From positions 18,214,967 to 18,278,966 of the forward strand of contig CM030706.1 of the NCBI GenBank assembly GCA_017979445.1: DNA of 64,000 nt, written 5' to 3'. This document shows, one piece after another, positions 11,591 to 23,241 of the stretch. The stretch's first letter is position 1, and every line of letters begins with the position of its first letter. The DNA comes from Akebia trifoliata. Lineage: Eukaryota; Streptophyta; Magnoliopsida; Ranunculales; Lardizabalaceae. The position numbers and the translations under genes were made by a program. The notes under the pieces are model-generated. The model ran no database searches, had not been told where the DNA came from, and was given only the letters and a program-made list of their open reading frames with translations.

Positions 11591-11954
11591 TGTAAAAGTA
11601 GATTAGCTGAAACAAGTTGAATTGAAAAAAACATATATATATTGAAAAAATATTGAATTCTTTTTAGTTGTTTGATTGATTGTCATCCTTGCTAGATCCC
11701 TGATGGATCATGGACTTGATTCGAAATCGGATATGGGTTGTGGACCCATTTCAAAGTGGATTATCAATTTCAGTATTACCACCTTGATAACACTTTAGTG
11801 AATCCTGAGATTTTATTGTACACCAACCCATTAAATAATTTATTTATGCAATGATTATTCACAAAGAAACTAAAAGAGATTTTATTGAACTATTGAAAAT
11901 TTTTTGACAGATAAGATTTTCATTGAATAACAACTTTCAATAACTCTGACTTAG
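11591..11954 (-). other. OG1 leader, noncoding
   Basis: No coding signal. Bases 11700-11760 contain a GATATGGG/GTGGACCCA palindromic segment related to the arrays at 40590-41065 and 57840-58030. 11760-11954 aligns with 18965-19170 of OG2. Confidence 0.6.
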
Positions 11955-12280
11955 ATTTTTTTACATGGACGCTTGGGTTTGTTTTGATCCTTATCAGGAT
12001 TGCTAAGACAATTAGGCTTGCTTCTCTTGGTTCTAACGACTAGCTCTTTGAACTCTACTGGTCCATCTAGATATCCGAAGGTGCGTTTGTTCCAAGCCTT
12101 CTCGACTAGATGCACTAACTTTTCAGTCAATGGTTCGGGAGGAAAGAACTCTTTGTGTTGAGGCAGGGAAAACTCTATAGGTACTCCGTACTATTCTAGT
12201 TTTAAGGCAGGTTAGTAAAAAGATGTCTCCTCCAGTCCAATCAAACGAACATAATAGCATCCTTTGGTACCTAAAATAGG

Positions 12281-13122
12281 CTAGTCAGTCAGCCACCAAA
12301 GGCATCTCAAACCAATATGACGGGCAAGACAATAATCCAACCATTTGCTCCAAGCCTTGACTGAGTTGTAACGTACTAACATGTTTCTTTTGAAAAAGTG
12401 CTCTGGCCTATACTTGAGGGTTGAAGGAATGTCCACAATTTCAAGACGATCGCAAAGCCACATATAAAATAGGTGAGGGTTTCCTTTGAAACCCCTTCCC
12501 TCACCATTTTTTATGGCATCTAGACCTGAGAAGGTTTCAGCTAGATTGAGAGGTACAGGGTTAGCTTTCCTGGAGAGTTGGGAAGCTATATATATGAAGG
12601 ACTCAGGGATAGTTTGACCCTCACTTTTGGAGGTCAGTATGTATTGGGTTAAGATTCCTAAACACAATTGGTAGTCTCTAATAGCTCGCCAGTGTTCTGA
12701 TTTTACATTGATGGGATGACTGCGGGAGTGGTATGGACTCAGTAACGGTACTAAATCCAATCTCCCGTTACAGACTAAGACCTTGGCTTCTTCTTTTGAA
12801 ATGTTTAGGCATGTGGCGAGGTCACCAAAATATCCTGTCTTCATTGAAGGCCTGATTAAAGGACTGAAGTAGATATCCCCATGATGCTGCAATAATCTTC
12901 ATGAGTAGGACACAAATGCATATGCCCAATGTGGAAGATATGAAGATAAGGGTTTCAGCGCTTAGCCATATCGCGCAAAAGGTTCCAATCTATCTCAAAT
13001 TCGTGGAAGTACAGGGCGCATCTCAACATGAATTTTCCAAAGTTGAATTTCTCTACGATGTGCATCCCCGTGATGGTTGTTTTGATCAACTGGTCGATTG
13101 GGTTATTACTTGCAGCTAACAT
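12281..13122 (-). pseudogene. OG1 ORF1, DUF7745-like protein upstream of gag
   Basis: Sense-strand ORF between leader and gag, the position of ORF1 in Ogre elements; its function is unknown. The ATG at 13120-13122 gives MLAASNNPID, FGKFMLRCALYFHEFEIDW and a TGA at 12955-12957. The next frame reads FHIGHMHLCPTHEDYCSIM, and after a further shift near 12890 a 200-residue stretch follows (NISKEEAKVLVCNG, EHWRAIRDYQLCLGILTQYI, GNPHLFYMWLCDRLEI) ending at 12281. The F.hG...l.PT.EDf..IM signature resembles the one in the plus-strand gene at 46931 (FRFGVHEMTPTIEEFEVLLG), which is why I call both DUF7745-like. OG2 lacks this whole module. Confidence 0.68.
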
Positions 13123-13165
13123 CCTGAGTTGACACAAAAGAATATTTTAGTACATTTCCAAGGTA

Positions 13166-14754
13166 TATGCAAAACATATCTTTGTAAGTCTTTTTTTTGT
13201 AAATCATTTTTCCTTTTTTGAAAAATATTTTTCTTATCTTGAAATGGGTTGGGACCCGAATTAGAGAACTTGAATGCCATTTCGACTTAAATGGTCTGGC
13301 CCATCGTGATCGTTAAATCGAGATGAACTGGGTCATTATGCATCGCTGCCCTACTTAAAATGGATTTTTTATTTGGTACACCCATTGATATAATAGTTTT
13401 GAACAAATAGCTTGATTATCTTGAAGACAAAACTGTAACTTCTTGATTTCAATAATTTGTAATGTCCATTTTTAAAAAGTAACCCGGGAATACCCATGAT
13501 AAGTTAGAGTCGTGACCTATGAGGAGGTTTCTAGACTCTAGGTTTACTATGTGCAATGAAATTTATCTAGCCAACCTTGTCCAAGTGCACCTATATACCT
13601 CTCGAGCGTACTCAATTAGACGGTACGTGGTAACTTGGTTTGATATACCGTATACGTGATAATCTAGACTCTAACTCACAATCTCTGAAGTCAAAAATAG
13701 CCAGTTTAATCCCCAATTGAGAGGTGGCGCACGATGCTGAGTAAGGGCACTCTTAAGTCACCTCTCGTCTAGAATAGACGTCGTCTATCCCCCTAGTACC
13801 GTAGTACAGCGGGGCAGGATTTCGCTTAGGCACTGATTTTGACCAAGAAGTGCAATTGGTGAGCTTAGATTACTTTGATATATCGTATAGGTACGAGTCT
13901 AGGGTTGTAACTTTCATAAATAGTTTTTTGCATCCCACGAGGGGACCGACCACATACTAGTACTACATTGGCAATTAAGACATGTGACTGTGCGGCTTAC
14001 AATAGGACAAAGGCTCAGGTCGCTCCAACATGGGTGCATCGATATACCTTTCAGAATCACCCGATCAAACGGTACTGATGCCCCAATTTTATATACCTCA
14101 CGGTACGTGATTGGAGTTGTGGCTTTCATGAATGACGTCGCATCTCCGAGGAGACCGGACCAAGCACTAGTGCCACGTTGGCTATTAGGGACATGCAAGC
14201 AAGCAATGCAGTAAAGTAAACGTGCTAGTGGTGTGTGCAAATAGGATAAGGTGTGCCCAGGGCATTTTCCAAATGAGTGGGCCCGTGGGCCAAATCAAAC
14301 CATTCATACATGGATGCCACATAGCTCAAAGAATACAAAATCCATTACATCCGCATTAAGATCATGTAAGCCCATTGAAAATATATCTATAGAAGTCATG
14401 GCTTTTCAGATAATCAGTCAACAAGGATAGCACATTCATAGTTAGGCATCGACCAATCAATTTTTTTTAACTGAATGAACTAATAGTAAAAGGACTTCTC
14501 TTTTTATTTTTATTTTTTTATGGTCCAACCGATGATCGCTTTGAATTTTCATTTTGATCAATCAAAAGTGGCGAGCGGTACGCCCTGAGTTTAACGAAAA
14601 AAATGATCCGTTTGATCTTTTGAAGCTTTAAACTCAAAACAAAAAATAAAATCCAAGAAGAAAGTTGCCAAGACTGATGTGAGGAACAAATTGAGCAAAA
14701 AAAAATTGCCAAGACTGATGTGAGGAACAAACTGAGCACAAAAAAAAAATTAAT

Positions 14755-14806
<52 letters not shown>

Positions 14807-15576
14807 TACTCATTTTGAAGCACATTGCCTCTAGTTTTTGGCTTGGGTCAAAATTTATTTTTTTTATGTTTTTTTTTTCTACTCATTTTGTATCCATATG
14901 AGAAGCCGAACGTAAATATTAATGGAAACTATAGTAAACGGACTCAAAAATTGATTCCGACTTGTCAAATCTTGCTGACTTTGTCACATTTGAAAGAAAA
15001 TTTTGTTCTACCCCAAATTTATATGCTATAATAATAGTTAATCGGAGATCAGACGAGAAAGTTACAATCAGTTTAAGTTCGACTGTCCGACAAAAAAAGA
15101 AAAACTTTTATTTTTATTTTTATTTTTTTTAATTATTTCTTTTTACTCATTTTGAGGCACATTGCCTCTGGTTTTTGGCTTGGGTAAAAAAAAACATTTT
15201 CTTTTCATTTTTTGTGTTTTTTTATGATATGCATGCTTAAAAGAAATATAATCGGATAACTAAAGAAAAAATTGATTTTTTTTTTAAACTCATTTTGAGG
15301 CACATTGCCTCTGGTTTTTGGCTTGGGCCAAAAGAAAAAATATATTTTTTTTCATTTTTTTTTGTTTTTTAGATGATATATATGCTTAAAAGAAACATAA
15401 TCGGATAACTAAAAAAAATGAATTTTTTTTTATTTTTTATTTTTAACTAAAGGGAGTAAATAAAGAAAGAGAAACCCAACTAAACAATATTTACAATAAA
15501 TAATGTTAGCTTGCAAATAAGAATATTTTGTATTTTTTTCAAAATGATCGAGTTGACACGACGGTAGAACCTTCTT
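13166..15576 (-). other. OG1 leader, noncoding, with internal repeats
   Basis: Long untranslated leader between ORF1 and the primer site. 13440-14300 aligns with 19620-20400 of OG2 and, inverted, with 33200-33380 of OG4. The block GAGGCACATTGCCTCTGGTTTTTGGCTTGGG-like recurs at about 14815, 15152 and 15293 (also inverted in OG5 near 40100). An (AT)n run lies at 14767-14795. Short frames at 13914-14240 are not supported as genes. Confidence 0.7.
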
Positions 15577-15594
15577 TCCCCAGTGGAGTCGCCA
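15577..15594 (-). other. OG1 primer-binding site
   Basis: Minus-strand TGGCGACTCCACTGGGGA starts with TGG, the complement of a tRNA CCA end, three to four bases inside the LTR end. Ogre-type elements are reported to use tRNA-Arg; I have not matched a tRNA here. Confidence 0.78.
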
Positions 15595-15597
15595 AGT

Positions 15598-17398
15598 TAT
15601 GGACACGTGATTTATTTAACTTTGAATATATCATCCACTTTGGGTGATTTTGGAGTCGCCACCATTCATATTTAAAATCGGTGTGAATGGTCACCCAAAT
15701 TGCATTTTTTTGAAAAATATGTCATTTTTGGCATTTTGGTGACTCTCGTACGGATATAGCTCATTTGGTCTAACTTTTGATTCAAGGTAAGGAGTCCATT
15801 TTATGGAGTAGGGAAGGTGTTAGGCACCCTACTCCATCTATTGTTGGTAACCTCGAACTCGATCCATTTTAAAAATAAAAATAAAATAAGAAAAAAAATC
15901 AGAAAATCCGATATGTGCCCTCAAGTATGAGGGGCTTTGATGTCGGTTCAACCCATTGAAGGCACCCTTATTGAAAAAGGGGCCCTTTGATGGTTCAAAC
16001 CATGGTGGTATGTGTGAAGGTGTGTACAAAGGGATAAGTAGAAGAGAAGAGTTGGATAGGGTGCTCTTTTGTCCAAACCCACCTTGCTCTTTTGTTGACT
16101 TTCTTTGACTTTTCTTGATGAATCCCTTTGACCTTCTTGGATTTGCTTGAGAATAAGTTGAGAGTTGAGGTTAAGAGTCAAGTAATGGAGGTGAGTTGAG
16201 AGTTGAGAGTTTGAGAATTGAGAGTAGTGAGGTGAGTAGAGAGTTTTTTTTTAGAGAGTATTTTTTCTCAAATTTTCATTAGATAATGAGAGTTGAGAAT
16301 GAGGGGGGTTTTATAGAGTTTGAGAGTTATTTTTAGGGGTAAGATGGGGTGAAATAAAGAGAAGTGGTAGAATGGTGTAGGGTTTAAAAGAAAAGTGGGG
16401 GTAAATTAGAGATGATTGAAGGGCATTTTTTTAAGAAGGGTAAATGGGTTGTTTTACAACTCAAATGGGTTAGATCTTTCAACCCATTTGGGTTGAGTAT
16501 TATATTGAATAAAATAAATGAAAGTGGTTGAGAGGATGTGATTGTGTAAGAAAGTAATTAATTGGTGAAGTGAGTTGAGGAGATGGGATTTTAATTAAAA
16601 GAATGGTTGTGTAAGAGGGTGGTTGATGATATTTTGGGAAGATGTGGGAGATGATGCCATGTGTTAAAATGGGTGAAAATGAAGGGTTGAAATGAATTGA
16701 TGGGAGAGTATGAGTGTTTGATTTGAGATGAGGGGTGTGGGTTTTTATTGTAGATGTGGGTTTTGCAGGAAATGATGAGGGTAGATTAGGGGGAGGTATA
16801 GGTTAGGGGTGTGGGTAGATTAGATTTTTTTAGAGAAAAAGTGATGGGTTGATGTGGTAGATTAGGGGTAGGTATAGGTTAGAGGTGTGGGTAGATGAAG
16901 TTTAAAGAAAAGGTGATGGGTTGATGTAGGTAGATTAGGGGTAGGTATAGGTTAGGGGTGTGGGCAGATGAAGTTTAAAGAAAAGGTGATGGGATGGTTA
17001 GTAGGATAAGGGAGATGAGTTGAGGTGGTGACATGTGTCCCACCTTGATGATTGTGTTGATTGGTTGTGATGTTGAATTGGGTAATGAATTGGGCTTGGG
17101 TAATGTGTTGGGCTTGGGTATGTGTGGGGTTGGGCTTAGGTTGTGGATTGAATAGGAATAAATATGGGTTGAGTTGAATGGGCTTAGGTAATGGGTAGAA
17201 TAATTGGGCTTATGTTGAATAGGTTGAAGAGTGTAAAAAGGTGGTGAGGAATGGGGTCCATGGGCCACGTGGGAAGCCTTAGGCCATTTATTGAAAGAAA
17301 TGAAGTTTTTTGAAGGTTTGAGCTTTGGGGCCCATTCCAATTTTGATAACTTTTGGGGCATTTTGCGTCGAGGGCCCGGTCAAATTTGGGTGTCTACA
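15598..17398 (-). repeat. OG1 5' LTR (family A)
   Basis: 1.8 kb LTR starting TGTAGACACCCAAATTTG on the minus strand (17398 downward) and ending about 15598 before the primer site. It contains a perfect 11-bp-stem hairpin (arms 15803-15813 and 15827-15837) around AAGGTGTTAGGCA, and a copy of the primer-site core at 15652-15661. Near 16783-16990 a unit of about 72-76 bp starting TAGATTAGGGG is present three times. A TATA box and transcription start are not assigned. Confidence 0.87.
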
Positions 17399-18880
17399 AT
17401 AGGCATTGTTTGGAGTAGCCTTTATATGAACACTAAACACATAGTTCTTGTTTCATGCAAAGGGCTGAGAAAAGAGATAATGAACTGGGTAGCAGGAATA
17501 TTGATTCGGCCAAAGATGGCCTCCTTAAATGTAGTACCATTTGATCCGGTCAAGGTTGGTTGACTCTGGTAGTTCACTTCCATCATGATCTTGAAGTCTG
17601 ACGACTTTTCCAGACAGTATTTTCTTAATGAATGAATTTCTCCAATTGGGTTTAGACTTTCTCCTATAGTCGAGGAGGAGTGTTCAATTTTCTTTGAAGT
17701 CTGATAGTTAAATCCTTGACTTGTAAATGATGAGCTTTGACCTTTTTGTCAAATGCACGGGTGACTCTTCTTAGATAAGCTTGCACATGGTACAGGGCTT
17801 TCACTCGTTTTCTTCGATCAAATTTAATTCTTCATACTGCTGATGAACCCAATCTGTTTCTAACAAATGATTTTCCAACAAGACCCTGAGAAACGAAATT
17901 TCCATTTCAACTGCCAAGACTGCTTCCATGCCACACACTAAGGAGTAGGGAGTAGCTCTAGTAAAGGATCGAATTGAAGTTCGATATCTCCATAGCGTAA
18001 ATGATAATTTTTCTGACCAATCTCAATGTGAGTGACACATTTTCCTGATGATAGTCTTGAGAGTCTTACTAACTGCTTCAACCGTTCCATTGATCTGAGG
18101 ACGGTAGGGGGATGATTTGTGCTTCCGGATCTTCAACTTTAAACATAGAGTAATGATTTATGCTTTGAAGTACGACCCATTATCAGAGATCAATTCAAAA
18201 GGTACCCCCCATATCGACTGATAATATGTGATTTGAAACTCAAGATGTAGTAAGGATAGTGCTGATATATTTTATAACATCTTCTTTGATTCCATCGATA
18301 TCGTGTATCTATTCCGTGTTGAACAACACCCAAGCTTGTACCTAACATACCCTCATACGATCACACGAACAAGTCTTTTGAAATTTCTGAGTAAATTCAT
18401 TATCCCCTCGTGTTTCTTTAGGGATAAGATGGTTTCTATTTGAATCTCTTTAGGAATTATTTTTTGTTTCGAGGTCAAAGACCTTTCCTTTCTCGATTAA
18501 AGGTTGAGCCTGACTCTTATCTTCTTATTCAGAAACGAAATCTATCAAATTATTAGTTAATTCGTTAATACGCTCGAGGTATTCAAAAATTTCCTTTATC
18601 AGATCAATTTCAAATGGGGCAACAGACACCTCTATAGACTCGATGAACTAACTTGACTCAATAGGAAAGAGTAGACTTAATCTAAGGAAGACATGACATT
18701 GCTGGAAAAAAGAACTTGAGCTAACCCAAATGACTCATGAAAACTCAAGACAAGTACCCACACGAGTTTGATTAGGACTGAGGACTGAGATATTATTTAC
18801 AACCAGTAGGATTGAAGCACTATGATCTTCAAAGAACAACTGGATGATGTTGAAAAATTTTGGGGTCATTTCTGACTGTT
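17399..18880 (-). pseudogene. OG2 pol remnants
   Basis: Heavily mutated minus-strand pol. The integrase C-terminal region reads QQYEELNLIEENE near 17840 and RLQDHDG near 17590 in changing frames, and core scraps (NGTVEAVSKTLKTIIRKM-like, TPYSLVCGMEAV) lie at 17920-18110. 18330-18640 resembles the OG1 stretch before RT (6480-6800), so RT itself has been deleted between the two. Bases 17399-17403 read ATAGG beside the OG1 LTR. Confidence 0.65.
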
Positions 18881-18889
18881 GACTTTATA

Positions 18890-21550
18890 TTGACGTTTAC
18901 TCTAACTGACCGGATTTACAACCCTAGCTAGACGATGGATGATTGAGCTTAGATACAATGATAACCCTTAAACCTCTTTGAAGGTGAATTTAACCAATTT
19001 CAGTATCACCCACTTTATAACATTTTAAATGAACCCTAAGATTTTATTGAATTTTGTGCACCAATCCATTAAACAATTCATTAATGTAATGATTATTCAG
19101 AAAAATAATTTTATTACATTCTTGAAAAATATTGACAAATAATGTTTTCATTGAATAACAACTTACACAAACATATTTCAATAATTTTTCATGCAAAAAT
19201 AGATTTTTTGTAAACCATTTTTTTCTGAAAAATATTTTTCTTCCTTTTCTTTTTTTTGAAAACATTTTCTTTTATAAAACTTTTTGGGAAAGCATTTCCG
19301 TTTGGAAAATCTTATTCTTCTGGAAAATATTTCACTTTTGAAAAGCATTTCTCTTTTGGAAAATATTTTTATTCTGGAAAATATTTTTCTTCTTTTAAAA
19401 TGGGTTTCAAATCCGAATCAGAAAAAAGCTTGAATTTCATTTTGATTCAAATGGCTTGGCCCATAATGATTGTTGGATCGAGATGGACTGGGTTAAGTTT
19501 AAAATGGATTTTTTATTGGGTTGGTGCACCCATTTTAATTTTCAAAAATAACATTTTTGATCCTTGGGGACAATCATACACTTTGATCTAATCATTCACA
19601 TACATTCATCAATCCAAAGGTTCCATTCAATAAACAACCCGGGAACACCCACGATAAGTTCGAGTCGTGACCTATAGGAAATGTTTCTTGACTCTAAGCT
19701 TACTACGTGCAATGCATTTTTATCTAGCCACCCTTGCCCAAGCACACCTATATACCTTTCGATACGTGGTGACTTGGTTTGATATACCGTATAGGTGATA
19801 ATATAAAACCTCAACCCACTTCTTTGAAGTCAAAAACAGCCAATTTGATCTCCAATTGAGAGGTGGCGCACGATGCTAAGCAATGGCCCACTTAAATACC
19901 TCTCGTCTAGAATAGACATAGTCTATCCCCCTCGTACAGTAGGGTACAGCAGGGCAAGATCTCGCTTAGCACTGGTTTTGACCAAAAAGTGCAATTGATA
20001 TACTTAGATTATCTTTTACATACCTATGGGTACGAGTCAAGAGTTGTAGCTTTCATAAATGGTTTGGCATCCCACGAGGGGACCGACCACGTACTAGTAC
20101 TATGTTGGCAATCGGGACATGTGACTGTGTGGCTCACAATAGGTCAAAGGCTCAGGTCACTCCAGCCTGAGTGCATCAATATATCTCTAAGAATCACCTG
20201 ATCAGACGGTATTGATGCCCCAGTTTAATATACCTTAAGGTACGTGATTGGAGTTGTGGATTTCATGAATGAGACGTCGCATCTCCGAAGAGACCGGGCC
20301 ACGCACTAGTGCCACGTTGGCTATATAGGACGTGTAAGTGTGCAAAATAGTAAACGTGCATGTGGTGTGTGCCCGGGGCCTTTTTCAAATACATGGGCCC
20401 ATGGGTCAGATTATGTCATCACATATGGATATCAAATGAATATTGATCAAGAAAATAATACAAAACCCATCACATCGAAATTAAGATGAAAGCAAACACA
20501 TCACAAATATATCTGTAAAGATCATGGCACATTATATGAGCATATAACACAAATAATAATTAATCTGATCCAACATTAAAAAGGCCCACAAATTTGTGGT
20601 CTATGGTCCAATCAATGGTTACTTTTGGGTGATCCAAAATAAATCAAGATTCCAATAGATGTTACATTGATGATAGAATGACAATGGTTGAGATGAGCTC
20701 ACTCTCAGGAACATTAATTGTGCTAACATTAGATAAATTCGGATTTTCTGTGAATTAGGAAAATACAATCCGAGCTTGCATCGATGATATCTAAGGCTCC
20801 CGATAACGAAATCGAGTGAACTCAAGTTCTAAATTAATTTACTCAATGAGATCTACATTTTATTAATAGATGACTAGACTTAGTTCTTACTAGAATGTTC
20901 TGTAAAAACGTTTTAACATTGCTGTCCCAACTTTCATTCAGAAACAATTCCAGATTTACAGATTGAACTTGCATTGATGATATCTAAGGCTTCCGATAAT
21001 GAAATTGAGTGAACTTAGGTTTTAAATTAATCTATTCAATGAGATCTACGTTTTATTAAGAGGTTTAGGCTTAATTCTCATTAAAATATTCTATAAAAAC
21101 GTTTTAACATTGCTGTCCCAACCTTCATTCAGCAATGATTCCAGATTTACAGATTGAACTTGCATCGATGATATCTAAGGCTTCAGATAACGAAATTGAG
21201 TGAACTCAAGTTCTAAATTAATCTACTCAATGAGATCTATGTTTTATTAAGAGGTTTCCAAACTTAATTCTCACTAGAATATTTTGTAAAAATATTTTAA
21301 AATTACTGTCCCAACCTTTATCATTCCATCATTTTCATATGTCAATTTGAATCTTTCATTATTTAGAGGTCATCAAAAAGTGATCCTTAATTGGAAAAAA
21401 AATGCAATACTCAAAATCATCTTCAATCAAGTCACAAAAATAAATAAACAAAAAAAATAAATAAAATAAATCAAACTAAATAATAATAAAAACTAGGTCA
21501 TCTTGGCAATGCTCCCATACTTGGGGTTTTTCAAGTTTGATTCTCAATAG
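18890..21550 (-). other. OG2 leader, noncoding
   Basis: Aligns with the OG1 leader (11760-11950 and 13170-14300) but runs straight through at about 19170-19200, where OG1 has its 1.2 kb ORF1 module. 19240-19400 is a simple run of GGAAAA/TATTTTTCTT-type units. Short frames here are not convincing genes. Confidence 0.72.
20640..21340 (-). repeat. OG2 leader tandem repeat, about 192 bp
   Basis: Three to four copies marked by TGTAAAAACGTTTTAACATTGCTGTCCCA-type blocks starting at about 20901, 21092 and 21285. Each unit also holds TCTAAGGCTTCCGATAA and TCAATGAGATCTA. The same unit appears inverted in OG4 at 31990-32790. Confidence 0.82.
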
Positions 21551-21568
21551 TCCCCAGTGGAGTCGCCA
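21551..21568 (-). other. OG2 primer-binding site
   Basis: Minus-strand TGGCGACTCCACTGGGGA, one base from the LTR end (CGCTTTCA). Identical to the OG1 site. Confidence 0.78.
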
Positions 21569-21569
21569 C

Positions 21570-23241
21570 TGAAAGCGCCTCGATCCACGGGGTGCGCGGA
21601 TCCGCTTTTGACCCTTGAGGTTTGGGAGTCGCCACCTAGTTATTATGGTCTAGGAACCAAACTGACTCTAAAACGGATAATGAATTAATCTACTACAGAA
21701 AATCTGAATCCGGGGATCATGTTACGGGGTTGGAAGGTGTTAGGCACCAACCCCGCCCGGCCATTGCCGGTCTCTACTTATCCCAAATAAATCTACATTG
21801 CTAATGACAAACCTAGATTAAAAAATAATAAAAATCTTACCTTCGATCTGCAAAAGTGCTATTCCCTCAGATCTGGTGAAAACGGCTCCTTGTACCGTAT
21901 TCCTTACTTCGTTCTATCTCCGGATCTGATTTCTGATCTCTGAGGTAAGGTATCTCCTTCTTGGATCTGGGTGCTTCGAATTTGTTGTGGATTTTAGGGG
22001 TGTTTTTGAAAGGTTTCTGAGAATTTTTTAGGCTAAAATCGAAGTAGGGGTGTTAGGTAAGGAGGCTTCTTCACCTACTTTTTCTAGGATTTTTCTTTGA
22101 TACCAAAATAGGGTGTGGAGGCTCCTATTTATAAAGTTTTTTTAGGAGAATTAGGGTTTGATTAGGGTTTCTTTTTAGGGTTTCATTTAGGGTTTAGACT
22201 TTGGTCTCTTGAGATGGACTTAGTCTTTAGGGTTTTGACTTAGGGTTTTGACTTTAGTCTTATGAGATTGACTTGATTAGTTTAGATTAGGGTTTTGATT
22301 TAGGGTTTTGACTTTAGTCTTATGAGATTGACTTGATTAATTTAGATTAGGGTTTTGATTTAGGGTTTTGACTTTAGTCTTACTTAATTGACTTTAATTT
22401 TGACTTTAGTCTTATTTGATTGACTTTAATATCTTGACTTTAGTCTTGCTTGATTGACTTTAAATTTTTAGAGAACCCCTCTCTATTATATCTTTAATTC
22501 TTTGGACCCCCAAATGGAGGGGTCCTTAAAGAAATATCTTGCGAACCATCAACAATTTTGCCTGAAAGCCTGATTGATCAATTTTTTTGTTCAAATTTTA
22601 AAATTAATTTTATTAATGTTTCACTTTACGTTATTTAATGATTTATTTATTAATTTCGAAATTTTTAATTATTAAAATTGTGAAATTACCATTTTGCCCT
22701 CAGAGAGGATTTTTTACGTTTTAAGTCATTTTTCCATGTTCCAGGATGTTTTGGAATCAGTTTTTCGTAAGGAATTCAATGGGAATGTTGGTTTTTATCA
22801 TTTATGAAGTTTTTTGTATGAAATGGTCATGAACTTTATGAGGGGTACTTTTGTAATTTTGTCAAATTTTGTGAAAATTGGCGAAGTGGTTTACTTGGTT
22901 TCGATTTGTTATTTTATGTGTTTGAGTGGATTTTCCTAAGCTAACGTAGGTTTGAGGGTTGTTTTGATGTTAGGGGTATTTTGGTAATTTGGTCATTTTT
23001 AGTGATTTTATCGTGAAGTTCTTTTTGGTCTGCAATATGATGATTTCTATGTTTCTGGGATCGTATTTTCCTAGTGTAGCGTGGTTTCTAAGGTTTTGTC
23101 TGTTCGAGATACCTCATCCAGATTTCTGAAACACATCTGGTGACAAAATAAAGTACTGGAATAAACATCCATCATTGGGAACTTTTGCGATCAGGTTGAC
23201 GACTTGATTAATCAGGCGGATGCAAAAATGGGGTGTCTACA
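21570..23241 (-). repeat. OG2 5' LTR (family B)
   Basis: 1.67 kb LTR, TGTAGACACCCC (23241 downward) to CGCTTTCA (21570). It holds the conserved hairpin with a 9-bp stem CGGGGTTGG/CCAACCCCG (21725-21733 and 21747-21755) around AAGGTGTTAGGCA and a primer-site core copy at 21625-21634. 22130-22480 is made of short TTTAGGGTTTTGACTTTAGTC-like units. It is followed at 23242-23246 by ATAGG and then OG3 leader sequence, as if OG2 landed inside OG3. Confidence 0.85.

Larger units (their letters stand above)
1..17398 (-). mobile_element. OG1: Ogre/Tat-like Ty3 LTR retrotransposon, nested and decayed
   Basis: Minus-strand element with a 5' LTR at 15598-17398, a primer-binding site at 15577-15594, a leader, an upstream ORF1, gag, protease, RT with RNase H, a second RNase H and an integrase start, in that order. 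The matching 3' LTR (1-467) is cut by the window edge. Dual RNase H domains, an ORF upstream of gag and very long noncoding leaders are known traits of the Tat/Ogre lineage. Every coding module has stops or frameshifts, and integrase is cut at about 4137 by foreign DNA, so the copy cannot move by itself. Bases 17399-17403 (ATAGG) are the candidate right half of a target duplication; the left half lies outside the window. Confidence 0.88.

Noticed and set aside
14761..14800. Possible TATA-box or promoter in the (AT)n run
   Set aside because: It is a plain dinucleotide microsatellite inside the leader, far from the expected LTR promoter.
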